In this document: positions 1 through 11,352 of the stretch, piece after piece
Position numbering within the stretch: position 1 is the stretch's first letter
How the letters are laid out: every line of letters starts with the position of its first letter
Source of the DNA: Hygrocybe punicea
Lineage: Eukaryota > Basidiomycota > Agaricomycetes > Agaricales > Hygrophoraceae
NCBI GenBank assembly: GCA_963556145.1
Contig: OY744470.1
Location: 1,922,001-1,986,000, forward strand
DNA length: 64,000 nucleotides
Reading direction: 5' to 3'
Notes under the pieces: generated by a model
The model's input: only the letters and a program-made list of their open reading frames with translations
Told to the model about the DNA's origin: nothing
Database searches by the model: none
Translations under genes and position numbers: made by a program

Positions 1-799
1 GACGATTCGAAGAGAAGGTTTTTGATATGGTAGCTGAACGAGTGCTCGTAGTCGACTTAGAATTATTAGGGCGCGACTGAGCAACGACTCCTTTTGCCCA
101 GTTTTTGACACCAGTAAGCTTGCTCTTAGAAGCCTGAGTAGTCGCGCTGAGGGTGAAGTAGAAAAGGGTCATTTGGTCAAGCTTGAGCATGAAAGATGAG
201 TACACGTACACCGTGACATTTGTGTCCGTCAGTGACTCATCACCATCAGCCTGACCTCGCACACGTGCGAGGACTCCTGCTTCAACCCCCTTCTCGCATT
301 GCTGGTCTCCTCTACTGGCTGGCTCCTTGCGCGCTGCATTGATCGTTGCCCTAACGTACACCTTCGGTTTCTTGTGAGGTGGCATTGGCTCAGTTTCCTC
401 CCCGCTTTCACCACCAGCCCCCGGCCTTTGCTCAGGCTCGAAGTTTGACGGACTAGCAGCAGCCTGAGGCTCGTCTGCATCTGGTTCGGAGTCACCGTCG
501 AAGTAGGGTATTTTCATGTGGGTACTGGTGCGTCGGAGAGGTTGTTTTCCAAGCTGGACAGGCGCCTCCTCGTCGGCGGCTAACCTGTCTTCAAGTGCAG
601 CGATATGATCAAGCCCTTGCTGTTTTTGTAATTCTTTTTCCTCCTTGGCGGCTTTCTGCAGTGCTGCATCATGCTGCACCTCCTCTTTGGTATGTCGCTT
701 GCGCTGTCCTTGAGTTTGAATAGCGCCTGGGTGTTTACCAGCATTTTCAGCGTGAGTCGACATACGCACTGAGTCTGGTGCTTTTTTCTTCAGTGCCAT
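1..799 (-). CDS. Plavaka-linked accessory protein, copy A (5' part, cut by window edge)
   Basis: The frame is open from an ATG at 799-797 to base 1, about 266 codons, and continues outside the window. The N-terminus is basic, followed by a charged helix-like stretch rich in K, E and Q (about residues 35-75), an acidic proline-rich linker and a Lys-rich patch. The last 60 residues carry a 'QMTLFYFTL' segment followed by Ser/Thr-rich sequence. The same order (HPG motif, charged helix, acidic linker, '(E)TTLFYYNLF', Ser/Thr-rich tail) is seen in the minus-strand gene at 31.2-33.4 kb, so the two are homologous. It lies head to head with the Plavaka transposase at 947, with about 150 bp between the starts, which could hold a shared promoter. 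Its function is unknown. The repeated pairing with a transposase in this window argues that it is a transposon component rather than a host gene. Confidence 0.7.
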   Translation of the reverse strand, partial: MALKKKAPDSVRMSTHAENAGKHPGAIQTQGQRKRHTKEEVQHDAALQKAAKEEKELQKQQGLDHIAALEDRLAADEEAPVQLGKQPLRRTSTHMKIPYFDGDSEPDADEPQAAASPSNFEPEQRPGAGGESGEETEPMPPHKKPKVYVRATINAARKEPASRGDQQCEKGVEAGVLARVRGQADGDESLTDTNVTVYVYSSFMLKLDQMTLFYFTLSATTQASKSKLTGVKNWAKGVVAQSRPNNSKSTTSTRSATISKTFSSNR

Positions 800-946
800 C
801 GTGGTTGGGACTTGGACGTGGTACGTTCTCTTGTTTTTTTGTGTGACAGTGGAATAGAGTTCAACAGTGCCACGTAGACGCGTTTTCTCTCAAGTCCATT
901 CTCTCATGGTTACCTGGTCACTATTAGTCGTACCCAGGCTGCTTCA

Positions 947-3900
947 ATGCCTCGTGCTCCCAAAGCTCGGAGGGCTCATAATCCCCACTACTTTTCATGT
1001 CCAATTGCAAACTGCAGACGACATTTTCGTAAGAGAACCAGACTCACTAAGCACATCCAGTCACGCCACCATGACCATGAACTTGAACGCCATGAATATC
1101 CTCCCTCCCCTCAGCTGCCTTCACACACCAGTATCCATGAAGGAGATCGCATCTCTAGCCATCAGTCACCTCAATCATCTGACTGCACTGGTGTAGACGC
1201 CACACCACCCTGGGCTTCCATCGACAATGACTACCATATGCATGATGACGATGGGACTCGGAGTCCTCTTCGTGCATCCGATAATGAAAGTCTCAGCTCA
1301 TCCAGCGCTGATGGCTCCCCCAACGATTCGGATGCACCGCTGGGTGATAATAATCTGGTTGAAGACGACTCGGATCCACCTCCCATTAAAAGGGAGTACC
1401 ACCCTATTCTCAATGGTGAGCCCCATCCGACCGTTCAAGTTCGTCGTCAAACTAAGATCTTGCAGGGGTTCCGTGTGATCAGTTCGGCAATGATTTACCC
1501 CCAGGTACCCCACCGCAACCATGCCGATCAGACCCAAATGATCAAGACTGGACACCCTATGACAGCCGCTTAGAATTTGAGTTTGCAGACTTCATTTTTC
1601 GCCGCAACCAGATGTCCGCTGGTGATCTAGATACATTGCTGGATCTTTGGGCAGCTTCCTTACTCAAGCATCATGATCACCCCCCGTTCGCTGATCACAA
1701 GGATCTCCACGACACGATTGATGCCACTCCTCTGGGTGATGTCCCATGGCAAAGTTTCACCACGACCTATGGCGGTACCAAGCCAGAAGAAGCTCTGCCG
1801 TGGATGGATGCTGAATATACTGCGTGGTGGCGAGATCCCCTCACCATTGTGCGAAGCATGCTTGACAACCCTGACTTTGACGGGGAGATTGACTATGTAC
1901 CTGTTCACGAGTTTGATGCCAATGGAGAACGACGGTTCCTTCATTTTTTCACCGGTGATTGGGTGTGGAAACAATGCGTGAGATCATTGTGGCCGATTCA
2001 ATTACAACTTGGAACCTGATGCTTTGGCATTTTGTAAGGATAAAATAGCAGAAGATCCTGCTACGCATGGATCTACGTTTGTCCCCATCATCCTTGGAAG
2101 TGACAAAACAATGGTCTCTGTTGCCACCAGCAACAATGAATATTGGCCAGTCTATTTGTCTATTGGTAACATCCACAACAATGTTCGTCGGGCACATCGC
2201 AATGGCCTTGCGGTGCCTTGCCATCCCGAAGAGTAAGTCGACTGTCGTGTTTACTACTACTGGCTGACTAGAAAAAAAACAGCCGACAAAGAACACCAAA
2301 ATAGTGCCCACTTCACAAAGTTCCGACGCCAGATATTTCACTCATCGCTTGCCAGGATCCTCCAGACTCTGAAGCCTGGAATGACAACTCCAGATATTGT
2401 ACGCTGTGCTGATGGCCACTTGAGACATGCCATCTATGGCTTGGGGCCCTACATTGCAGACTACCCTGAGCAGGCCCTCCTTGCTTGCATTGTGCAGGGC
2501 TGGTGTCCAAAGTAAGTAACTGGTAATCTATTCGGTTGCCTCAGGCTTGAATCATATTGAATTAAATTCTTAGATGTACAGCACGATCTAATGATCTTGA
2601 TGGTGAAGGAGGGGGTCGTACTTGTGAACATACAGAGCTGCTTGTCAGAGAACTGGAATTGGGCGTTCTATGGGATGAGTATGGTCTTGTAGGTGATGTT
2701 GTGGTAGGTACTTCCACACGTCTCATTGTCTATATGCTAACCCTACTATTCTCTTCAGCCATTCACAAATGATTTCCCTAGGGCGGATATTCATGAACTC
2801 ATTGCACCTGATATTTCTCACCAAATAATCAAAGGGACCTTTAAAGATCATCTGGTTACCTGGGTAGGAGAATATCTAGTCTTGGCTCATGGTCAAACAC
2901 AAGCAGACATTATACTAGATGAGATAGATCATCGGTAGGAAATTTTGCCTCAGTTTTGTGAGTTACTCAATAAGGTGTTCCAGCATTGCAGTTGTTGCTC
3001 CATTCTCAGGTCTACGACGATTCCCTCAAGGCCGAGGGTTCAAACAATGGACTGGTGATGACTCCAAGGCACTCATAAAAGTTTGTATGATGTAGCGACT
3101 GTATCAGGCATCTACTCACGAGAAAATGACTATAGGTATACCTTCCTGCTATTGAAGGTCTTGTCCCTCAGGACATGATCCGTGCTATTCGTGCCTTCCT
3201 TGAATTTTGTTACATTGTGAGACGGAATTTCATCACTGAGGCGTCGCTCAGGGAACTTCATGATGCCCTCCAACGGTTTCACACTTACCAGAAGATCTTT
3301 CAGACAACTGGTGTTCATCCCACTGGCTTTTCTCTTCCTTGTCAGCATTCTCTCCCCCACTATTTTCTCATGATCATGTTATTTGGGGCCCCAAATGGTC
3401 TTTCCTCTTCAATTACGGAGTCCAAGCACATCAAGGCAGTAAAGGAGCCCTGGCGTCGATCAAGTCGATTTGAGGCCCTTGGCCAGATGCTACTAATAAA
3501 TCAACGGCTTGATAAACTTGCTGCATCCAGGGTTGATTTCACAAGTCGTGGGATGCTTCAGGGTTCAGTTCTGTCTGATGTGTTACGTTTGTACCATTTT
3601 TGGTCTGTATCTTCTATTGAAGTCTGACAAACCTTGCATTTCTAGGGTCCCTTAATACTGATCACACAGATATTGCTGCTTCCAACCTCAATGGAGATGA
3701 TGTGGAGGAAGATGGTGTTGTTGTTGGGCCAAGGGTTCTTGCTCATGTTGACATGGGCAAAACAATTCGTATGTTGCCATGTCAGTTTCTTGAATCTTTC
3801 TGATGTGAAACAAAAGAATGCAAAAGGTCTATTGCCCAGCTGGCCCAAGAAATCAATCAACCCTATCTCCCCATTCTTATCCGCAAATTTCTGTTTGATC

Positions 3901-4472
3901 AGCTTCACCCACATGGCCCTCTCTCATCATCTGAAGTACCTCTTTCCGCATGCCCAATTGTCGATGGGAAGATTTCTGTTTATTATTCAGCCTGTGCAAC
4001 ATTTTTTGCACCAAGTGATCTTAGTGGTATTGGAGGTATGCAATGTGAACATATTCGTGCAACACCATCATGGCGATCGAGCTATCCACGGTACGACTGT
4101 GTTTTTGTTGACTCTGACCCAACTCAGGATGGAATGTGTGGCCTTGATGTTGTCCGTATACTCCTATTTTTTTCCTTCAAATTCCACAGCAAATTCTACC
4201 CTTGTGCTCTGGTCCACTGGTACTCACGCATTGGAGATGAGCCTGATGAAGACACCGGCATGTGGATGGTCCAACCAGAGACAGATAGTGAAGGAGACCC
4301 TTATGTCACAGTTATTCACCTTGATTGCATTATCCGTGCAGCTCACCTGATCAGGATTTGTGGTGAAGATTTTATTCCTCATGGTTTGCAATTTCATCAA
4401 TCTCTTGATGCCTTCCACAGCTTTTATGTTAACAAATTTGTTGACCACCATGCTTTTGAAATAGCATTTTGA
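947..4472 (+). pseudogene. Plavaka-type (CACTA superfamily) transposase, copy A, probably decayed
   Basis: The ATG at 947 opens a protein whose first 45 residues hold one C2H2 finger (C-x4-C-x12-H-x4-H), as in fungal Plavaka transposases. Intron 1 is 1418-1465 (GT-AG), joining ...LNG to a segment matching copy B residue for residue in layout (PCDxxGN). Family landmarks follow in order: RRNQMSAGD (1594-1620), GDVPW (1735), ILGSDKTMVSVAT (2089-2130), YGLGPYIADY (2436), [18 protein letters not shown] (3014-3068), [11 protein letters not shown] (3139) and [16 protein letters not shown] (3406-3453). The C-terminal region at 4038-4472 contains DTGMW. It is spread over many short exons. Stops inside what should be coding (the frame ends near 2236) suggest damage. 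The transposase would cut and paste the whole two-gene element. Terminal inverted repeats were not located. Confidence 0.75.
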
Positions 4473-4892
4473 TTGTTGAATTACTTTTTATATAATGTTT
4501 GATAGTTTGTGAATAGTTCTGGTGTTATCTCATTATTGTATCATGTTCTATGGACCAGATCAATAAGATGTGACATAAGTGTACCATAGGTCCAAAATCC
4601 CAACACTGCACCCATACCCATCCCACTGGCAGACACCTTGTGAATGATGTCCACATGTCAATTGATGCACTCTGTATGTGTTTGTAAGGTGGAAATGGAA
4701 ACAGGGAGCCAGGGACTTGTCACCTGTATTCTCTGTTGTCCTTGTTGCAAGCGTTTGACCATCAACACCCCACCTGATAAGCTCAACCTCATTGACAAGT
4801 GCATCTGACAAGCTCAGCTGAAGAAATGTGGATCCTCTCAATAGCCTGTTGAAGTCAGTTCTCAGGCTTCCAATCCCCCTCCCAGGCCCTGG

Positions 4893-6284
4893 ATGCAGGC
4901 AATGATGGTGATGATGATGATGATGGGCATGAATGGTAACCGTGACAATCACTCTCATCAGCACTCTTCTCAAGATGACTTGTCCCCTCCTCCACTCCAA
5001 ATGACACTGCTGGCTCCAAAGCAATCTGCTCAAAACTGTGATGGCACCATTGACTACTACCCTGATTTGAAACCATGGCTTGAAGCACTTGACAGCCATC
5101 CAGTTCACAACAAACATGGCAAAGCTTTCTCACACTATGCTGGCACACTTGTTGATACCCACAAGCTTTACACCATTGAGGACATTTAGGCAATGGCACG
5201 GGTACAGGTAACCCACATGGGTTGCAGGTACAGGTCCATGTTGCCTTTTTTGGTCCTGAGAAAAACCCATACCCATGGGCACAGGTCTTCACGGGTTTGG
5301 GACACTCCCGAGTACTTGTAAGTGTAGACCTGTTTTAACACTCCTGCTAACGTATCTATGCTATGACTAGGCATCCTTTGCCCTGCGAGTGTCATCACTC
5401 GATGAATACTGTGACATCAGGTCACCACATGACCCAACTTGAAGTCACTCACAACAAACAGAATGACAACAACAATGAACAATGGACAAGGACAGACAAT
5501 GGACAATGATGGACAACGGACAACATTCAAGATGATGAGTGATGGGAAATGGCTGGGCTGGTGGTGCTCCCACCACCTGGCCTGCAGGTGCATATTTGCC
5601 AGACCCTGCTTGTTTCACAGCTAATATTCTGTTCTGATCTTAGGGACAAAAAAGTTGTCTCAACGATGTTCGTTCGTGAAGGTGATGACTTAGGAGAACA
5701 AGAATGAGACTCGCCCATGTGTTCTCGACACTAGTGAGAACAGGCCCAGGAATGACACAGAGACTGAGCCCCACCCCTTCGTTCCCAAATGCCGCCTCAC
5801 CCTTGACCCGCTGGATGCTGAGTCAGACACCCATCCTTATCTTCAAGGACAAGATTAGCATTGTTGTGCCACCCACCCACAAGAACCCAACCTGCCATGT
5901 GGTTCCCAGCCCCCTCACTCCTTGCATTTGCACAGCGCCATGTCAATTGATATGCGTGTCAGCAATGCGAGGTAGATATGAGCTGGAACCTGCCAGGTTT
6001 CCTGTGTGAGTCAATACCCACACCTGACCCGCCACTACTCACCATCTACCCACTGAACAAAGACCCATAGGTAGACAGGTATGGGTTGGAGCGGGTCCAG
6101 GTTTGGGTCGGCCTTGGGACACCTGTGGGTATACCCGTTGTTGCCTAAGGACATTGCCTTTTTGAATGGAATGGAGTTGGCAGCTATTGGGGAGATGGAA
6201 TTTGGGTTGGCAACTTGGATTCTTTGTTTTGCAAAGGAGGATATGGCTTTATTGGAGAGGAAGAAATGGGTGCGGCATCAATAA
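4893..6284 (+). pseudogene. Small SAM-like protein gene interrupted by a hAT-like element
   Basis: Two coding pieces, 4893-5186 and 6156-6284, flank an insertion. Removing the insertion and one copy of its 8 bp target duplication joins ...KLYTIEDI directly to AFLNGMELAAIG... in frame and runs to a TAA at 6282-6284. The joined product is about 140 aa. It has an acidic and methionine-rich start, a 'YPDLKPWLEALDSHPV' core and a helix-rich end (GEMEFGLATWILCFAKED) resembling a sterile-alpha-motif-like fold that is common in predicted Agaricomycete proteins, often beside transposon genes. The start is uncertain because upstream sequence (4560-4890) has no convincing exon. The interruption most likely inactivates it. 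Confidence 0.55.
5187..6147. mobile_element. Non-autonomous hAT-like element (961 bp), family with TAG...GGCAyGGGTA ends
   Basis: The left end TAGGCAATGGCACGGGTA (5187-5204) mirrors the right end, whose reverse complement begins TAGGCAACAACGGGTATACC (6128-6147). The 8 bp target duplication AGGACATT is at 5179-5186 and 6148-6155. TAG-type inverted ends with an 8 bp duplication are hAT hallmarks. Sub-terminal blocks are dense in GGGTA/TACCC half-sites. The inside has no convincing transposase. Related ends occur at 9000-9316 and 18386-19570. Confidence 0.85.
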
Positions 6285-6929
6285 TTAGAAATTTCTTTCA
6301 TCCCATGGACCACTTCTCAAATTGTTGTTGTAGTAGTTTTAGAATCAAATTTGTTTTTGACATGACTACATTGAAGTGTTTGCATTTGCACTGATCTCTC
6401 CCTCTGCTTACATGCAACAGTGCCACCTTACTGATAACAACCAATACTGGTGTCCCATGTTTGCCTATGCTATTCACCTGTCATCGGCTGAAATTTCTGT
6501 CCCTACATTCCAGTGGGGAAGGTTCTGATGGTATGGAGGAGGAGTTGGTAGAGGACATACAGATGGGTGAGCCAGAGACCACTAAGAATCCCAATGGTGA
6601 TGCTGGACCAATGGACATTCAGACTCTCATAACTATGCCTGCTCCTTCCTCTGTTCCTGCTGCTGCGTTGAGTACAACCATTGAATCAATTCCTGTTTCT
6701 ACTTCATATACTACTCTAAATAACTGTTGTCCGATCAATGACTCAGATGACCTGAAACCTCCCCATGCAAAGAGAGCCAGGGGACATTCTGATGTTGATC
6801 AAGCATCGTTTACCAATGTAAGCTCACCTTGTTTTGTGTGCTGCTGCAATTTTAGATTCTAAGGTCTGCCACTCCACCTCCAGCATCTATATCTTCAAAG
6901 CCCAATAATGACACTGCACCCATTAACAG

Positions 6930-7573
6930 TGGGGTTGGGCAATCTCTATAATGTGTGACATGTGTCACGGAGACCATCACATGTGACTTCCTGCACAAAC
7001 ACTGACCCAGTCCCTTTACGAGTTCACAACTCACTTTATGACAAGTCTTGAGTGTAAGAAATGTTCATAATGAATGTATAAATGTTTTTATCTCCAAAGT
7101 TTTCATGTTAATAATTTTAGGCAAACACTGTTCCACGATTTGTCAATTCTTACAGCCAAATCCAGCCTAGAACCTTAAACATCTATAGACTCACTCCAAT
7201 CAGGTCTTCAAGCTTAGCTTTGGCTGAGTGGTATGTTCCATTTATATACTAAAAGATTTTGTTCAAGCCAGAATTTTAGTAAATGTCTTTAAAGTTCTAA
7301 AATATGTCAATCTCTCAAATTCCCTGCCAAAATTGGCTTAAAAATGGAAGTCTATAGGTTCATCAAATATACATCTTACAGCTTAGCTCTAGTGACACAA
7401 TTTCATCTCATTCATGATTAGAACATTTTGTTCAAGACTGATTTTTAATAACTTGCTCCGTTGTTGAGATATCAAGACAGCTACAGATAGTAGTGGGTCA
7501 CTAATTGTCACGATTTCTGTCACATAGCGTTATGTCACGCTGCCACAAGCCTGTGTGACATTGCCCAACCCCA
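6930..7573. mobile_element. Non-autonomous TIR element (644 bp) inside the BET pseudogene
   Basis: The ends are inverted copies: TGGGGTTGGGCAAT at 6930-6943, with its reverse complement at 7560-7573. The flank TTAACAG is duplicated (6923-6929 and 7574-7580). Depending on where the terminal base is placed the duplication is 7 or 8 bp, so hAT-like is likely but not certain. The inside is AT-rich with no open frame. Confidence 0.75.
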
Positions 7574-8999
7574 TTAACAGCATCACATGCCCCCTCCCTT
7601 CTGGCACCTGTTGATGCTCAGTATAGCCAAATTCCATTTCTGTCAGTCAACCATCCACAGTCTGAAAAAGCTGAAGGATGCTGGTCCTTTCCTTCATCCA
7701 GTTGATCCGATCACTCTCAACATTCCACATTACCCTTCCATTATCAAGACACCAATGAACTTTTCAACAATTGAGCAGAAACTCAGTTCTTCCAATCCAA
7801 CCAAGCCTGACCCCAATTCACAAAATCCTTGATATCATCATGTCAATGAGTTCATTGCAGATGTATAGCTTATTTTTAGTAACTGTATCACTTTCAATGG
7901 GCTGGATCATGATGGGTAAATGCATTGAGGAAGTGTTCAATGAGCAAGTCAAGCAAATGTCAGCAGCCCTTGAAGTAAGTCTGGTTTCAGTTTTTCAGTA
8001 CCCATTTTGAGATAATTTTGCAGCCTAAACCATTGGTTGTCAAAAAACCTATCACACTTCCCATTCCACCTAAGAAAAATCAGCCTACGAGACATACAGT
8101 GACTTATGTAGGTGGTTGGAACATGAAACTGTTGGGAGGCCCAAGTGAGAGATTCACCCACCCCCTTCCAAGACCTGCCTTATGCAGATGTTCCTAAGAA
8201 ACATCAGAATAACAAAATGGTCAAGGACAACAGGACCTCAGAGCAGTCACAGATGAAAATTTGTCTGAAGGTACTGCAGGACCTTTATTGTAAGCAGCAA
8301 TCTGCTCATTTTATGAACCTGTTGGTATGTCTATTACACTTCATATCTCAGAACATGAAGCTGATCATTGTAGATTGAGTCATGCTTGACATCCCAACAT
8401 ATCCAAAAGTTGTCAAGAAGCCCATGGATTTATCCACTATGCAGAAAAAGCTAGAGAATAATGAGTACTCCACCACTCAAAAGTTCTCTGACAACTTTAA
8501 ACTGATAATACATAACTGCTTCCACTTCAACCCTTCTGGCACACCTGTGAATCAGGCAGGTATCAAGCTGCAACACTTGTTTGACAACAAGTGGAAGTCT
8601 TTGCCCCCACTTCATGAGATCACCAATGAAGGTAATGAAGATAATGATAATGATAGTGAGGAGGATTGGCTTGTGCATGACAATCTATTGCTTGTTTTAG
8701 ATCATCATTGATCCTCCATAGGTGCTATTGCTACAATGAAAAATCAGATTGAGACAATGAGGGATAGTCTTGCTGTGCTCACAGGAGACAAGCAACCAAA
8801 GAAGAAGGACAAGCAAGACAAAGTTGCCCCTGTTGCTTCATCTTCCAAAGCCCACAGTAAAGGGTCTAAGCAGACTCCTAGCAAAAGAAGCCAGTTACTG
8901 GTGATGATGTGTTGACATTTGAGTGAAAGAGGGACCTTAGCAAAACTGGATGGTGTCAAGCTGGAAAGGTGATCCAGATTATTCATGAAGGTGTACCAG

Positions 9000-9316
9000 T
9001 AGTGATTGGCATGGGTATGGCAACCTGCACAGGTAATTGGTATGGGTAGCCATGGGTATGGGTATGGGGACAATTCTCCTACCTGTGAGCTCTATTTTTA
9101 AGCCCCATATCATCCAAAAGGGGCAAGTATTGGGTGAGTTATGATCAAAACAATGAAGAATGATTGTTTTGATCATAACTCACCCAATACTTGACCCTTT
9201 TGGATGATCCAGGCCTCAAAATGATGGGTAAACCTGCTGGATCATAGGTACAGGTAGCTGCGGGTATGAGTACAGGTACAGTGCCAATTCCCACAGGTTA
9301 CCCATGCCAATCATTA
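9000..9316. mobile_element. Non-autonomous hAT-like element (317 bp) splitting the NET domain
   Basis: The ends are TAGTGATTGGCATGGGTA (9000-9017) and its near-perfect inverse (9299-9316). The 8 bp duplication TGTACCAG is at 8992-8999 and 9317-9324. The centre is a long hairpin, with arms of about 45 bases at 9109-9152 and 9167-9210. GGGTA/TACAGGTA half-sites fill the sub-terminal regions. It sits between the IIHEGVP and MEEIELEI parts of the BET NET domain. Same end family as 5187-6147 and 18386-19570. Confidence 0.9.
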
Positions 9317-9600
9317 TGTACCAGGGATAATAGATGTACGTCTAACATTTTTTTATTCCAAATCACCTGACTCATGAGCCAAGTATGGAGGAGATTGAGT
9401 TGGAGATCCAATGGTCCTTACAAAATTGTTCAACTTTGTACTTCACCCCTTGCAGACCAATACCACGAAACAAATAAGGACTGGTAAGGGTATAGGCACA
9501 GGTGGGCTCAAGTAGAACAGCATGGATGAAGATGCAGAGGCAGAGAAGATCCAACAACTAGAAGAATGGATGCTGCTCTTCAAGGGCAATGGAGCTGATC

Positions 9601-11340
9601 ATACACCTACTGCAGCTAGCTAGTTCACAAATGATTTTTCTGGTCTCCTTGCCTACACTTTGATGATGTTTGCTTGAACTGCTTCCAATCAACCTTCTGG
9701 CGGTCGAGCATGCTGCACTGGTAGTTCAACCACAAGTTTGATTGTGAAGGATCTGTGATACATCTTGTGTGAGTTACAACATTATGTCAAAGTAATGGCA
9801 AAGGTGAATTTTACAAATATCCACAGTGATGAAACCATCCTAGTAGTAGTACTGATACATCACACCAATCAACCAGAGTCCATCTCTGACACCACCAGTA
9901 ACTCTTACCTCCCATGTGGCCCCCCCAGGGTACTGCACATGATGCACCCTTCTGCCAGCTTCTTTCCCATTGCAAGGACAATCCTGGGTGCTTCACTGCC
10001 CTTGTCTGCCTACATGGTTGTCTGAGTCCCACCCCCACCCCCAAGTCCTCTGCAGACTACATCTTCACCTCCTTCACTTCCTCTTAATGAAACTCTGTCA
10101 CCTCTTCCAACTTCACCCTCTTTAAACACAGATGTTTTTGGGCATCCTCTGCCCTGTTCAAACAGCAGGGCTGCCAGTGGCCAAATAAGGACCCTTGGAA
10201 CAATGTGTTTGCTATCCAACTCAATCACACCACAAGGTGAAAGGACAAGATGATACAGCTGAGATGGCAGAGGATATCAGAATTATGGTCCAATGATGAT
10301 GATCTGGAAAAGGGGGAATGAAAGAAACAAATCATCAATTACAAAAAATGAGCATCTCAGCTCTTCTACTAGTACTATATGATTAATGATGTATCCCATA
10401 TTAACACTTTTGGACCTATTCTTTCCACAAGCCTCTGGAATCTCTCTACCACACCTCCTTCACATCACTTCTTACCTTCAAACACCTCTTATCTACTATG
10501 CCTATACTTGCTACACTGGACTCATCAAGGCACCCATACTTAACACCTTCAAGAGTAGTTGGCTCAAGGCCCCAGGCCTTGGAGACCTTGCATGCTATAG
10601 AATTACTATGGCCTCTGGTACTATTAGCAGTAGCTTTCACTCACTACTGATGCAGTCTCTTTGGCAGCAGCAGTAGCAGCCAATGGCACTACAACCAACT
10701 ACATCTGGCTTGAACTCCAACTCTGTCAGTGGTATGCCTGCTGACTGTGTCAACAACTTGAAGTTGCTGTTGCCAAGTGTTAGTGTTGCTGTGGCACAAC
10801 TGCTGGATACTGACTTCAAAAGTAGAATGACCCTACTGTAGAATGACCCTACTGTAGCTAACTAGTTGAAAAACATCAGCAAAACCAGGGTCTGCTATGC
10901 AGTCTTATATAGCAAGTCCATAGCTATCATAGCACCTAAAGCAGCCATAGCAAGGTCTTAGGGTTTATAGTGCTACCTAGCTTGGCACAACTTCTACAGA
11001 GTACTGTATAGCTTGGCCAGCCATCTGTAGAGGACTTCGTAGCTGAGCAGACAATCTGTTAGTACTCTATAGCTGGCCCAGAATGTACCGGAATCACAGC
11101 CCCTGGTTGCTTTTGTTTCCCACACTTGGCAAATGGTTGAAAACCAGAAATGGCAAACAAATTTTTATAACAACAATGGCTGTAGGCTTAAGCGCACAGA
11201 GACACTAATTCTCCCTTTAATCTAAGACAACCGTCAACTGAGTATCCACACATGCTTTTGCCAAAGTACGAAACCTTTCAATTTAGGTAACATGTCAGAG
11301 TAATCAACGCTTCATAATATATCACTTACCAGCCTCTCTC
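9601..11340. other. No recognisable gene; degraded sequence
   Basis: Short open stretches occur (for example 9765-10025 and 10386-10676), but none has a recognisable motif or consistent splice sites. A 17 bp direct repeat containing AGAATGACCCTACTG lies near 10823-10857. Repeated TATAGC words at 10890-11090 suggest remnants of a small element, but no ends could be fixed. Confidence 0.5.
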
Positions 11341-11352
11341 TGCCCACTGTTT

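Larger units (their letters stand above)
6523..9600 (+). pseudogene. Decayed BET-family double-bromodomain gene (Bdf1/BRD type)
   Basis: BET proteins bind acetylated histones and recruit transcription machinery. Visible in order are an acidic N-terminal region with a basic KPPHAKRARGHSD stretch (6750-6800), bromodomain 1 (about 7641-7975, with LHPVDPITLNIPHYPSII and a CITFNG acetyl-lysine loop), bromodomain 2 (about 8260-8620, with IPTYPKVVKKPMDLSTM and an HNCFHFNPSGTPV loop), an acidic stretch, and the NET domain (about 8905-8999 continuing 9325-9450, with KLEKVIQIIHEGVP then MEEIELEI and KLFNFVL). A C-terminal EKIQQLEE helix ends it near 9600. A GT-AG intron survives (7974-8022). Frameshifts, stops and two insertions (6930-7573 and 9000-9316) break it. 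Retained introns mean a DNA-level copy, not a retrocopy. A functional BET gene probably exists elsewhere in the genome. Confidence 0.8.

Noticed and set aside
4560..5117. Minus-strand frame with nine consecutive histidines
   Set aside because: Antisense of a GATGATGAT run in the plus-strand gene; no motif.
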